Shown: positions 7,987 to 15,224 of the stretch, one piece after another | Layout: each line of letters starts with the position of its first letter | Position numbering within the stretch: position 1 is the stretch's first letter | DNA from: Aurantimonas manganoxydans SI85-9A1 | Lineage (GTDB): Bacteria > Pseudomonadota > Alphaproteobacteria > Rhizobiales > Rhizobiaceae | Length of the DNA stretch: 64,000 bases | Direction: 5' to 3' | Assembly (NCBI RefSeq): GCF_000153465.1 | Contig: NZ_CH672387.1 | Span: forward strand, 3,937,955 to 4,001,954 | Notes under the pieces: model-generated | Told to the model about the DNA's origin: nothing | Database searches by the model: none | What the model saw: only the letters and a program-made list of their open reading frames with translations | Program-made: the position numbers and the translations under genes

Positions 7987-8871
7987 ATGCGCGACGCCGA
8001 CATATCCGTCAGTCTCTATTCCAACATCGCCTGCCGGCTCGGCGAGGGCCCGACCTATGATCCGGCCACGGACACCGCCTTCTGGTTCGACATCGAGGGC
8101 CGGATGCTGCTGGAAAAGCGCGGCGATACGGCCGAGGCAACGGCGCATCCGCTGCCGGTGATGGCGAGCGCCCTGGCGGTGATCGACGGCGATCGGCAGA
8201 TGATCGCCGCCGAGGACGGGCTGTATATCCGGGAGACCGCCACCGGCCGCCTGTCCCTGCACACACCGCTGGAAGCCGACAATCCGGTCACCCGCTCCAA
8301 TGACGGCCGCGTCCATCCCTCCGGCGCCTTATGGATCGGCACCATGGGCAAGCACGCCGAGCCGAAGGCCGGGGCGATCTACTGGTACCGCGCCGGCGAG
8401 TTGAAGCGGCTCTATGCCGGGATCGGCATCCCGAACTCGATCTGCTTCTCGCCCGACGGCACCATCGCCTATTTCGTCGACACGCAGGCGAACCGTCTGA
8501 TGCGCGTCGCCGTCGATCCGGCCAGCGGCCTGCCGGTAGGGGACCCGATGCTCTTCCACGACCATTCCGGCGGCGACGGCGGCCTCGACGGCTCGGTCTG
8601 CGACTCCGACGGCACGCTCTGGAATGCCCGCTGGGGCGGCGGCAGGCTCGACGCCTATTCGCCGGACGGCGTGCGTGTCCGGCGCGTCGCGCTCGGGGCG
8701 CGGCAGGTCACCTGCCCGTCCTTCGTTGGCCCGAATGCCGACCGGATGATCGTCACCTCGGCCTGGACGGGCCTCGACGAGGCCGGCCGGCGCGCCGATC
8801 CCGATGCCGGCAAGACCTTCCTCGTCGATCTGCCGGTGCGCGGCCGGCTCGAGCCGAAGCTGGTGCTGTAA
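7987..8871 (+). CDS. SMP-30/gluconolactonase-family sugar lactonase
   Basis: A 294-residue six-bladed beta-propeller of the SMP-30/LRE/gluconolactonase family, cytoplasmic since no signal peptide is seen. Expected metal-site segments are present: the first acidic ligand in LGEGPTYD, the Asn region in NDGRVHPSGALWIGTMG, NSICFSPDG, and the Asp region in DGGLDGSVCDSDGTLWNARWGGG. Such enzymes hydrolyse gluconolactone, arabinonolactone or related aldonolactones. The substrate cannot be read from sequence. The downstream GST and tartrate dehydrogenase lie on the same strand and might form a small sugar-acid group, but no sugar transporter or kinase is attached. The ATG at 7987 is the first that matches the family start. 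Confidence 0.85.
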   Translation: MRDADISVSLYSNIACRLGEGPTYDPATDTAFWFDIEGRMLLEKRGDTAEATAHPLPVMASALAVIDGDRQMIAAEDGLYIRETATGRLSLHTPLEADNPVTRSNDGRVHPSGALWIGTMGKHAEPKAGAIYWYRAGELKRLYAGIGIPNSICFSPDGTIAYFVDTQANRLMRVAVDPASGLPVGDPMLFHDHSGGDGGLDGSVCDSDGTLWNARWGGGRLDAYSPDGVRVRRVALGARQVTCPSFVGPNADRMIVTSAWTGLDEAGRRADPDAGKTFLVDLPVRGRLEPKLVL

Positions 8872-8904
8872 TGGAAACCGCCTGTTCCGACTGCGAGCGG
8901 TGAC

Positions 8905-9516
8905 ATGCCGACGCTCCTGAAGAACAACACCTCGCCCTTCGCCCGGATCGCCCATGCCGCGCTGATCGACGCGGCGGTGCCCGATCTGACTGTCCAGATC
9001 GCCGACCAGTGGAACGACGATCCCGCGCTGCTGGCCGTCAACAGCGCCGGGCGCGTGCCCTGCCTCGTCCTCGACGACGGCACGGCGATCGCCGAATGCC
9101 TGCTGATCGCACGGCATGCCGACAACGTGGGAGAGGCGCCGCCGCCCGGGAACGACGCCCCGCAGATCCTGTCGATCGCTGGCCTGGCGCTGGGCGTCTG
9201 CGACGCCGCCGTGCAGACTCTGGTCGGCCGCAAGATCGTCAGCGGCAATTTCGCCGACACGGCCTTCGACGCCAGCCCGATCGGCCGCAAGCGCCGTCGC
9301 ACGATGGTGGACGGGCTGGCCGAACTCGACGCCCGGATCGACGCGGCGCCCGGCGAACGGCTCGATCTCGCGACCATCGCCGCGGTCACGGCGCTCGACT
9401 ATGTGGCGCTGCGGTTTCCCGGGGCCGACTGGGTGCCCGACACGCCGCGGCTGGAAGCCTTGCGCGCGGCGACAGCGGAGCGCCCGGCCTTTCGCGACAC
9501 GCGGCCATTTCTATGA
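8905..9516 (+). CDS. Glutathione S-transferase-family protein
   Basis: About 203 residues. The N-terminal thioredoxin-like half opens with LLKNNTSPFARIAHAAL, where bacterial beta-like GSTs have SP(F/Y)xRkv, followed by NSAGRVPCLVLDDGTAIAECLLIARHAD, which contains the cis-Pro of VP and a glutathione gamma-Glu-binding segment with Glu in place of the common E-S pair. The C-terminal helical half ends in ATAERPAFRDTRPFL, the usual GST end. A Ser in the SPF motif is the likely thiol-activating residue. Substrate unknown. The gene follows the lactonase by 33 bases and probably shares its transcript. Confidence 0.8.
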   Translation: MPTLLKNNTSPFARIAHAALIDAAVPDLTVQIADQWNDDPALLAVNSAGRVPCLVLDDGTAIAECLLIARHADNVGEAPPPGNDAPQILSIAGLALGVCDAAVQTLVGRKIVSGNFADTAFDASPIGRKRRRTMVDGLAELDARIDAAPGERLDLATIAAVTALDYVALRFPGADWVPDTPRLEALRAATAERPAFRDTRPFL

Positions 9517-9614
9517 CGGGCTTACTTCCGCTATAGCTCGTCGGCGGGTCGCGCGCGGCCCTCCCATTCCAATTCGCCGGCATCGCCGGCCATCGCAGCC
9601 AGAACGAGGTCTCC

Positions 9615-10688
9615 ATGTCATCCAACGCGCTCAGGATCGCGGTCATCGCCGGCGACGGCATCGGCAAGGAAGTCGTGCCGGAAGGCCTGCGGGTCCTCGA
9701 AGCGGCTGCCGCGAAATTCGACCTGGCGCTGGAGTTCGACGAATTCGACTTCGCCTCATGCGACTATTTCGCCAAGCATGGCGAGATGATGCCGGGCGAC
9801 TGGAAGGCGCAGATCGGCGGCCATGACGCGATCTATTTCGGCGCCGTCGGCTGGCCGGAGACCGTACCCGACCACATTTCGCTCTGGGGCTCGCTGCTGA
9901 AGTTCCGCCGCGAGTTCGACCAGTACGTCAATCTGCGCCCGGTCAAGCTGATGCCCGGCGTCAAGAGCCCGCTGGCCGGCCGCGAGCCCGGCGACATCGA
10001 CTTCTTCGTGGTGCGCGAGAACACCGAGGGCGAATATTCCTCGGTCGGCGGCCGGATGTTCGAGGGCACCGACCGCGAATTCGTGCTGCAGGAGACGGTG
10101 ATGACGCGGACCGGCGTCGACCGCATCCTGCGCTACGCCTTCGATCTCGCCCAGACCCGCGAGAAGAAGCACCTGACGTCGGCGACCAAGTCCAACGGCA
10201 TCTCGATCAGCATGCCCTACTGGGACGAGCGGGTGGAGGAGATGGCGAAATCCTATCCCGACATCGCCTGGGACAAGTACCATATCGACATCCTGACCGC
10301 CCATTTCGTGCTGAATCCGGACCGTTTCGACGTCGTCGTCGCCTCGAACCTCTTCGGCGACATCCTCTCCGATCTCGGCCCGGCCTGCACCGGCACGATC
10401 GGCATCGCGCCGTCGGGCAACATCAATCCCGAGCGCGACTTCCCCTCGCTGTTCGAGCCGGTGCACGGCTCGGCGCCGGACATCGCCGGCAAGGGCGTCG
10501 CCAATCCCGTCGGCCAGATCTGGGCCGGCGCGATGATGCTCGACCATCTCGGCCACAAGGACGCCGGTGCGGCGATCGTTCGGGCGATCGAGACCGTCCT
10601 GGCGGAAGACAAGCTGCGCACCGGCGATCTCGGTGGCCCGCTCGGCACGGTCGATTGCGGCAAGGCCATCGCCGACGCGCTCGGCTGA
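9615..10688 (+). CDS. ttuC: Tartrate dehydrogenase/decarboxylase (isopropylmalate dehydrogenase-like)
   Basis: A 357-residue beta-decarboxylating dehydrogenase. Family motifs include IAVIAGDGIGKEVVPEG, the arginine-rich substrate loop (LRPVKLMPG), NTEGEYSSVGG, the catalytic Lys/Asp region (TSATKSNGISISMPYWDE; VVVASNLFGDILSDLG) and EPVHGSAPDIAGKGVANPVGQ. NTEGEYSSVGGRMFEGT separates tartrate dehydrogenases from LeuB, whose loop differs. The family also acts on D-malate and meso-tartrate, so the substrate is likely but not certain. GAGG just upstream supports the start. It is convergent with the Spy-like gene, with an inverted repeat between them. Confidence 0.87.
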   Translation: MSSNALRIAVIAGDGIGKEVVPEGLRVLEAAAAKFDLALEFDEFDFASCDYFAKHGEMMPGDWKAQIGGHDAIYFGAVGWPETVPDHISLWGSLLKFRREFDQYVNLRPVKLMPGVKSPLAGREPGDIDFFVVRENTEGEYSSVGGRMFEGTDREFVLQETVMTRTGVDRILRYAFDLAQTREKKHLTSATKSNGISISMPYWDERVEEMAKSYPDIAWDKYHIDILTAHFVLNPDRFDVVVASNLFGDILSDLGPACTGTIGIAPSGNINPERDFPSLFEPVHGSAPDIAGKGVANPVGQIWAGAMMLDHLGHKDAGAAIVRAIETVLAEDKLRTGDLGGPLGTVDCGKAIADALG

Positions 10689-10698
10689 GACAACGCAT

Positions 10699-10727
10699 GA
10701 AAACGGCCGGCCCCGAAGGGCCGGCCG
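10699..10727 (-). terminator. Intrinsic terminator for the Spy-like gene
   Basis: A perfect 10-bp stem (CGGCCGGCCC at 10704-10713, its complement at 10718-10727) with a four-base loop. Read on the minus strand it is followed by a TTTT run, so it terminates the leftward Spy-like gene that stops at 10755. On the plus strand no U-tract follows, but the hairpin may also protect the 3' end of ttuC. Confidence 0.75.
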
Positions 10728-10754
10728 CCTGGCGTTCGTCAGGAGATGACAGGA

Positions 10755-11696
10755 TCAGCCGCGGTCGGGGCGCTGCTCGCCACCGCCGTGGTGACGCTCG
10801 TGACGGCGCTCGCCGCCATCGCGCTTGTCGCCGCCGTGATGCCGGCGATGCATCTCGCCATGGTCACGGCCACCGCCGCGCTCCATCCGGCCGTGATGTC
10901 CGCCGCGCTCGCCGCCGCGACCACCGCGCATTTCCATGTGGGCATCGCGCATCATCGAGCGCACGATCTTGCGGGCCGTGGTGACCTGCTCCGGCGTCAG
11001 GGTCGTCTGCAGATCGGCCAGCGCGCTCTTCAGCGTCTCGGCCTTGTCGCCACGCTCGATGGCGCGGTCGGCCATGCGGTCGAGCATCCGGAAGGCGCGA
11101 TCGCCCCGCGCGGCTGCGTCGTCACCGGCCTCGGGCGCATCGGCCTCGGCAATCGTGTCCGCGTCGTCTGCATCATCCGCATCGATCGTGGTCTGGTCGT
11201 CCGCGGCCTCGTCATCGGCGGCATCGGCCGGGCCGGCGTCGTCATTCGGCATCATCCGCATGCCGCCACGGTCGTTGCCGCGACCCATGCGCGGCGGCTG
11301 CGAGGCGTCGGCGAAATCTACCAGCGCCGCGGTGAAGGCGCGCCAGCTTTCCATCTGGTCGGGTCGCACGCCGATGCCGGTCTCGATCGCGGCGAGCGCG
11401 CCGGCGACCTTGGCCGGGGAGAACATGCGGTGCATGGCGTGATGTCCGCCACGGCCCCCGCGGCCGGCGCGATGATGCTTGCCGCCACGCTCGCGCCGAT
11501 GCTCGGCGATCTGCTTGTTGTTGGCGCGCTGGCCGGCATTTTCGGAGGAGGTGGTGGCCGCAGCCGGTGCGGCCGGTGCCGGCGTCGTCTGGGCGAAGGC
11601 CGAGGTGGCGGCGGCGCTGGCGAGGAGCGCGGCGCCGGCGAGACCCAGCAGGCGGTGCGAACGGCGGGTGTTCGTCTGGCTGTGATTGGAGGTCAT
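10755..11696 (-). CDS. His-rich periplasmic Spy/CpxP-like (LTXXQ) protein
   Basis: A 313-residue exported protein. A signal peptide (about 1-36, ending AFAQ) is followed by a basic His/Gly/Arg segment, a Spy/CpxP-like helical part (VRPDQMESWRAFTAAL; later LTPEQVTTARKIV, an LTxxQ motif), an acidic Asp/Ala linker of about 40 residues (near 165-205), and a C-terminal tail extremely rich in His, Gly, Arg and Met. The tail is a plausible metal-binding region. AGGGAAGGAAAT precedes the ATG. It is divergent from a response regulator/kinase pair, and repeats lie in the shared promoter, so it is probably a target and possibly a feedback partner, as CpxP is for CpxA. Family resemblance is clear; metal binding is inference. 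Confidence 0.8.
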   Translation of the reverse strand: MTSNHSQTNTRRSHRLLGLAGAALLASAAATSAFAQTTPAPAAPAAATTSSENAGQRANNKQIAEHRRERGGKHHRAGRGGRGGHHAMHRMFSPAKVAGALAAIETGIGVRPDQMESWRAFTAALVDFADASQPPRMGRGNDRGGMRMMPNDDAGPADAADDEAADDQTTIDADDADDADTIAEADAPEAGDDAAARGDRAFRMLDRMADRAIERGDKAETLKSALADLQTTLTPEQVTTARKIVRSMMRDAHMEMRGGRGGERGGHHGRMERGGGRDHGEMHRRHHGGDKRDGGERRHERHHGGGEQRPDRG

Positions 11697-11744
11697 GGAG
11701 ATTTCCTTCCCTTGGTGACTACCGAAACCGAAGCTAGTGCGCCG

Positions 11745-11814
11745 ATGTTGCGAGGATGCGGCAGAATGTTGCGAAGCGTGTCGCCGACACGGAAACTTGT
11801 TACGCAATGTTGCG
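11745..11814. promoter_or_regulatory. Phased direct repeats, candidate OmpR-type regulator sites
   Basis: Three exact copies of ATGTTGCG start at 11745, 11766 and 11807. Degenerate copies fill the helical phase: ATGCGGCA at 11756 and TTGTTACG at 11797. Spacings are 11, 10, 31 and 10 bases, the 10-11 bp tandem half-site pattern of OmpR/PhoB winged-helix regulators. The array lies between the divergent Spy-like gene and the regulator gene, so the regulator at 11913 is the natural candidate ligand. Confidence 0.6.
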
Positions 11815-11912
11815 GGCCGCGGTTCCTGCAACGCGCCGTTACAAGAATGGCCTCGCCTCCCGCGCGCAGCCCGGTCACACAAAGGGCGAGAGCCATCATT
11901 CGAGAGCCCCGC

Positions 11913-12665
11913 ATGAGCCAGCCCCACATCCTCGTCGTTGACGACGACCCCGAGATCGGACGCCTGCTCGGCAAGTATCTGGAGAGCCAGGGCTTCCGTT
12001 GCACCATCGCCGCCAGCCGGCGGGCCTGCGAACAGAAGATCGCCGACGCCCGCATCGACCTCGTCGTGCTCGACGTGATGCTGCCGGACGGCTCGGGTCT
12101 CGACATCTGCCGCGACCTCAAAGACCGGCGGCCGGAGATCGCCATTATCCTCCTGACCGCGCTGAAGGAAGACGTCGACCGGATCATCGGGCTGGAGATC
12201 GGCGCCGACGACTATTTGGGCAAGCCGTTCAATCCGCGCGAACTGGCCGCGCGCATCCGCGCCGTTCTGCGCCGTGTCAATGGCGGCGGGGACGCCGCCC
12301 AGGGCGAGGCGGCACCGACGCGCTTCACCTTCGAAGGCTTCACCGTCGATCCCGAGCGGCGCCTCGCCACCGATCCCGACGGCGCCGAAGTGGTCCTGAC
12401 CGGCGCCGAGTTCGATCTCCTGATGATCTTTCTGGAGCGACCGGGCCGTGTCCTGTCCCGCGACATCCTGATGGATCTCCTGCACGGGCGCACCGCCGAC
12501 CCCTTCGACCGTTCTGTCGACGTGACGATGAGCCGTCTGCGGCGCAAGTTCAACGATGGCGGCGTGTTCCGGCTGTTCAAGACGGTGCGCAATGGCGGCT
12601 ACCAGTTCGCCGCCCGGGTGGAGCGGAGCGAAGCCGCCACGGGCACCGGGGACGGCCAGCCATGA
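11913..12665 (+). CDS. OmpR-family response regulator
   Basis: A 250-residue regulator. The receiver domain (1-120) has the acidic pocket VVDDDPE, phospho-acceptor Asp54 (VVLDVMLPDGSG), the Thr switch (LLTALKE) and Lys (GKPF). A linker leads to a C-terminal Trans_reg_C winged helix (about 145-240; LTGAEFDLLMIFLERPGRVLSRDIL, then SVDVTMSRLRRKF and RNGGYQF). It overlaps the kinase gene by ATGA, so the two are translationally coupled. The divergent Spy-like gene and the phased repeats suggest a CpxR-like envelope or metal stress circuit. The specific stimulus is not known. Confidence 0.92.
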   Translation: MSQPHILVVDDDPEIGRLLGKYLESQGFRCTIAASRRACEQKIADARIDLVVLDVMLPDGSGLDICRDLKDRRPEIAIILLTALKEDVDRIIGLEIGADDYLGKPFNPRELAARIRAVLRRVNGGGDAAQGEAAPTRFTFEGFTVDPERRLATDPDGAEVVLTGAEFDLLMIFLERPGRVLSRDILMDLLHGRTADPFDRSVDVTMSRLRRKFNDGGVFRLFKTVRNGGYQFAARVERSEAATGTGDGQP

Positions 12666-13915
12666 GATCGCTGCGCTCGCGCCTGGCGCTGCTCCTGATC
12701 CTCGCCATCGTCGGGGTCGTGGCGGTCGCCTCGCTGGTCTCCATCGTCGTCCTGGAGCGCCCGGATCGCGACAGCTTTCGGGAGGTCTTCGCCGAGGAGG
12801 TGCGGATCGTCGCCGCGCTGCTGGTCGAGGACCCGGCGGCCGCCGACAGGCTCGGCATCGAGGTCGGTCCGGAACCGGTGCGCCAGGACGACATGCAGGT
12901 GCGCGACGCCCGCGGCATCGCCAGCGCAGTGGCGGCCAAGGGGTTGTCGATCCCAGTGCGTGTCGTCGGCGATCCGGCCGCGCGCACCCGGCAACTGGCG
13001 CTGGAATTTGCGCCGGGCCGCTGGGCCTATCTGCCCTATACCGGGTTTCCGCCCCGCAACTGGCCGATCTTCGTCTTCTACATGACGCTGGTCGTCGTCG
13101 GCGCCGCCGCCGTCTCGATCTTCGTCGCCACCAAGATGACCCGCCCGTTGCGCATTCTCGACCAGGCGGTCTCCACCGTCGGCCGCGACGGCCTGCCCGC
13201 CCATATTCCCGAGGACGGGCCGGCCGAAGTGCGGGCTACTGCCGCTGCGTTGAACCGCCTGACCACGCGGGTGCGCGAGGCGGTGGAGAGCCGGATGCGC
13301 CTCGTCGCGGCCGCCGGCCACGATCTGCGCACGCCGATGACGCGGATGCGGCTGCGCGCCGAGTTCCTGCCCGACGAGGACCGGGAGGTGTGGCTGAAGG
13401 ACCTGGCCGAGCTCGACCGCATCGCCGACAGCGCGATCCGGCTGGTGCGCGAGGAAGTGGATGCAGGTTCGCTCGAAGAAGTGCGGCTCGACCGGCTGCT
13501 GACCGAGATCATTGCCGAGCTGCGCGAGATCGGAAGGCCGGTTGAGCCGCCCCGTCTCGACGGGCCGGCGCTGTCGATCCGGGCCCGGCCGCTGGCGGTC
13601 AAGCGGGCGCTGCGCAACCTCGTCGACAATGCCGCCGTGCATGGCGGCGGGGCGCGGGTGGCGCTGGTCCGCGACGGGCAGGACGCCGTGGTGAGCCTCG
13701 CCGACGACGGGCCGGGCATTCCCGAAGACCTGATCGGGCGTGCCTTCGAGCCGTTCTTCCGGGTCGATCTCGGCCGCCGCCAGTTCAAGCCCGGCGCCGG
13801 TCTCGGCATGGCCATCGCCAAGGAGATCATCGACCAGACCGGCGGCTCGATCGTGGTTGCCAACCGCGCAGGCGGCGGGCTCGACCAGACCATCCGCCTG
13901 CCGCTGGCGGACTGA
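12662..13915 (+). CDS. HAMP-domain sensor histidine kinase, partner of the upstream regulator
   Basis: A 417-residue inner-membrane kinase. TM1 lies at about 8-31, a periplasmic domain of about 100 residues follows, and TM2 lies at about 135-155. Then come HAMP (TKMTRPLRILDQAV), a HisKA dimerisation helix with phospho-acceptor His220 (AAAGHDLRTPMTRMRLR) and HATPase_c (RALRNLVDNAAVHGG; SLADDGPGIPEDLI; FKPGAGLGMAIAKEII). The layout matches EnvZ-like kinases of alphaproteobacteria. It overlaps the regulator by four bases. The periplasmic domain is not one I recognise and it has no obvious His cluster, so if the system senses metal it may do so through the His-rich Spy-like protein. Confidence 0.9.
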   Translation: MRSLRSRLALLLILAIVGVVAVASLVSIVVLERPDRDSFREVFAEEVRIVAALLVEDPAAADRLGIEVGPEPVRQDDMQVRDARGIASAVAAKGLSIPVRVVGDPAARTRQLALEFAPGRWAYLPYTGFPPRNWPIFVFYMTLVVVGAAAVSIFVATKMTRPLRILDQAVSTVGRDGLPAHIPEDGPAEVRATAAALNRLTTRVREAVESRMRLVAAAGHDLRTPMTRMRLRAEFLPDEDREVWLKDLAELDRIADSAIRLVREEVDAGSLEEVRLDRLLTEIIAELREIGRPVEPPRLDGPALSIRARPLAVKRALRNLVDNAAVHGGGARVALVRDGQDAVVSLADDGPGIPEDLIGRAFEPFFRVDLGRRQFKPGAGLGMAIAKEIIDQTGGSIVVANRAGGGLDQTIRLPLAD

Positions 13916-13939
13916 CGCCTACGGCATGGCGGGTCTCGC

Positions 13940-14476
13940 CTAAGCCTCGGACGATGCCTTGTCGTCCGGACCGGCCGCCTTGCGGCGCTGCGGCCGCGAG
14001 GCCAGCATCTCGTCCAGCGTGACCGGCCGGAAGTCCCAGGCGTCGACGCCGACATCGAACTGACGGGTCATCTTCTTCAGCCGTCCGTGGGAGTGGCCAT
14101 GCAGGTCGATGGCGCCCTTGCCCATGCCGTTCCAGGTCCGGAAGGCGTAGTGGCACAGGACGACGCGGCGGTCGTCGATGGTGAGTTCGCGATAGGCCTG
14201 GACGGTTTGCCAGCCGGGCGCGGCGATCGTGTCGGCATCGTCGTTGTTGCCGGTGACGAGCTGCTTGCGACCGTTGAGGCGGGACAGGAGCGAGGCCTTG
14301 GCGGCGGCATCGCCGCGCGCAAAATCGCCGAGATGCCAGACAATGTCGTCCGGCCCCACGACGGCGTTCCAGCGATCGATCAGCGCGGCATCATGGTCGG
14401 CAAGATCGGCAAAGGGGCGCCGGTCGATCCGCAGGACGCGTGGATCGTTGAAATGCGTGTCGGCCGTGAAGAACAT
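13940..14476 (-). CDS. Calcineurin-like metallophosphoesterase
   Basis: A 178-residue protein with the full set of metallophosphoesterase motifs: DxH (FTADTHFND), GDxxxxG (HLGDFARGD), GNND (VTGNNDD), an isolated His (VLCHYAF) and GHxH (DLHGHSHGRL). It is a short single-domain type, often annotated as a hydrolase acting on nucleotides or phosphodiesters; the substrate cannot be inferred. The C-terminal ~25 residues (RRKAAGPDDKASSEA) are low-complexity. It is convergent with the sensor kinase, 24 bases away, and the Shine-Dalgarno signal is weak. Confidence 0.85.
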   Translation of the reverse strand: MFFTADTHFNDPRVLRIDRRPFADLADHDAALIDRWNAVVGPDDIVWHLGDFARGDAAAKASLLSRLNGRKQLVTGNNDDADTIAAPGWQTVQAYRELTIDDRRVVLCHYAFRTWNGMGKGAIDLHGHSHGRLKKMTRQFDVGVDAWDFRPVTLDEMLASRPQRRKAAGPDDKASSEA

Positions 14477-14691
14477 CGATCGGTCTCGTTGCCGTGCCGG
14501 GCCTCAGGAAGGTCCGGCACGATCGTGTGTCTGCCACCCGCGGCGGGCATCCGGGCGATCGCTTCGGCCAGGCCGGTGCAGCGATCGAGCCCGTCTGCGG
14601 GCAGGTCGATCAGCGGGCGTTTCGGCGCCTGCCGGAAACCGTCTTGCGACGGGGCCGACGGGGAGCGGACGAAACGGTCCTGCTGGCCGAA

Positions 14692-14904
14692 TTATGCGGG
14701 CTGAATGTTGACCGCCTTGGGGCCCTTGCCGCGCGGATCGGGTTCCGTGTCGAAGGAAACCTTCTGATTCTCCGTGAGGGAAGTCATGCCGGAGCGCTCG
14801 ACGGACGAGATGTGCACGAACACATCGCTTCCGCCCGCATCCGGACTAATGAAGCCGAAGCCCTTGTCCATGTTGAAGAACTTCACCGTACCAGTCTGAG
14901 CCAT
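14692..14904 (-). CDS. Cold-shock protein (CspA family)
   Basis: A 70-residue single cold-shock domain binding single-stranded RNA or DNA. RNP1 (KGFGFISPD) and RNP2 (VFVHISSVE) are both present, and the start TGTVKFFNMDKGFGFI is canonical for alphaproteobacterial Csp. ACAGGTAG precedes the ATG. It is divergent from a DEAD-box helicase with a DbpA-type RNA-binding domain, a natural cold-adaptation pair. Expression is probably controlled through the long intergenic leader, as for other csp mRNAs, but I cannot show this from sequence. Confidence 0.93.
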   Translation of the reverse strand: MAQTGTVKFFNMDKGFGFISPDAGGSDVFVHISSVERSGMTSLTENQKVSFDTEPDPRGKGPKAVNIQPA

Positions 14905-15224
14905 TTTACTACCTGTTTTTCCAGTCGGCGCCGGACGTACCGCCCGCGCGCTGGCACAGAATGGTGGGCAATGACGCGCGATGCAAGCGGGGGCTGTCCC
15001 GGAATGACGATATTCCGCTCCGGCAGTGCACAGTGCACGCACCATCAGGACGGCGATTGGCGCGCAAAAACTGCCGACGGGGGCCGCCCGGAGAGCACCG
15101 TCAGGCGCCGTTTCGGTTGAGCCGCGGCCCTGCCTGTGCAATAGGGAGCGCGGCTGGGCGGAAATGCCGCCACTCGCGCGCGTGCTCGTTGCCGCCGCCA
15201 CTGCCGATACCCAAGGATTACCAG
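14905..15224. promoter_or_regulatory. Divergent csp / DEAD-box helicase promoter region
   Basis: This 320-base stretch has no supported gene. It must hold promoters and leaders in both directions. Visible structures are a GTGCACAGTGCAC palindrome (15026-15038) and GGAAT/ATTCC arms at 15001-15016. The helicase has AAGGA (15213-15217) seven bases before its ATG. I could not identify a clear -35/-10 pair or a conserved cold box. Confidence 0.5.

Noticed and set aside
14951-14975. TGGCAC with a GC-rich follow-up as a sigma-54 promoter near csp
   Set aside because: The downstream TTGC element is missing at the required spacing.
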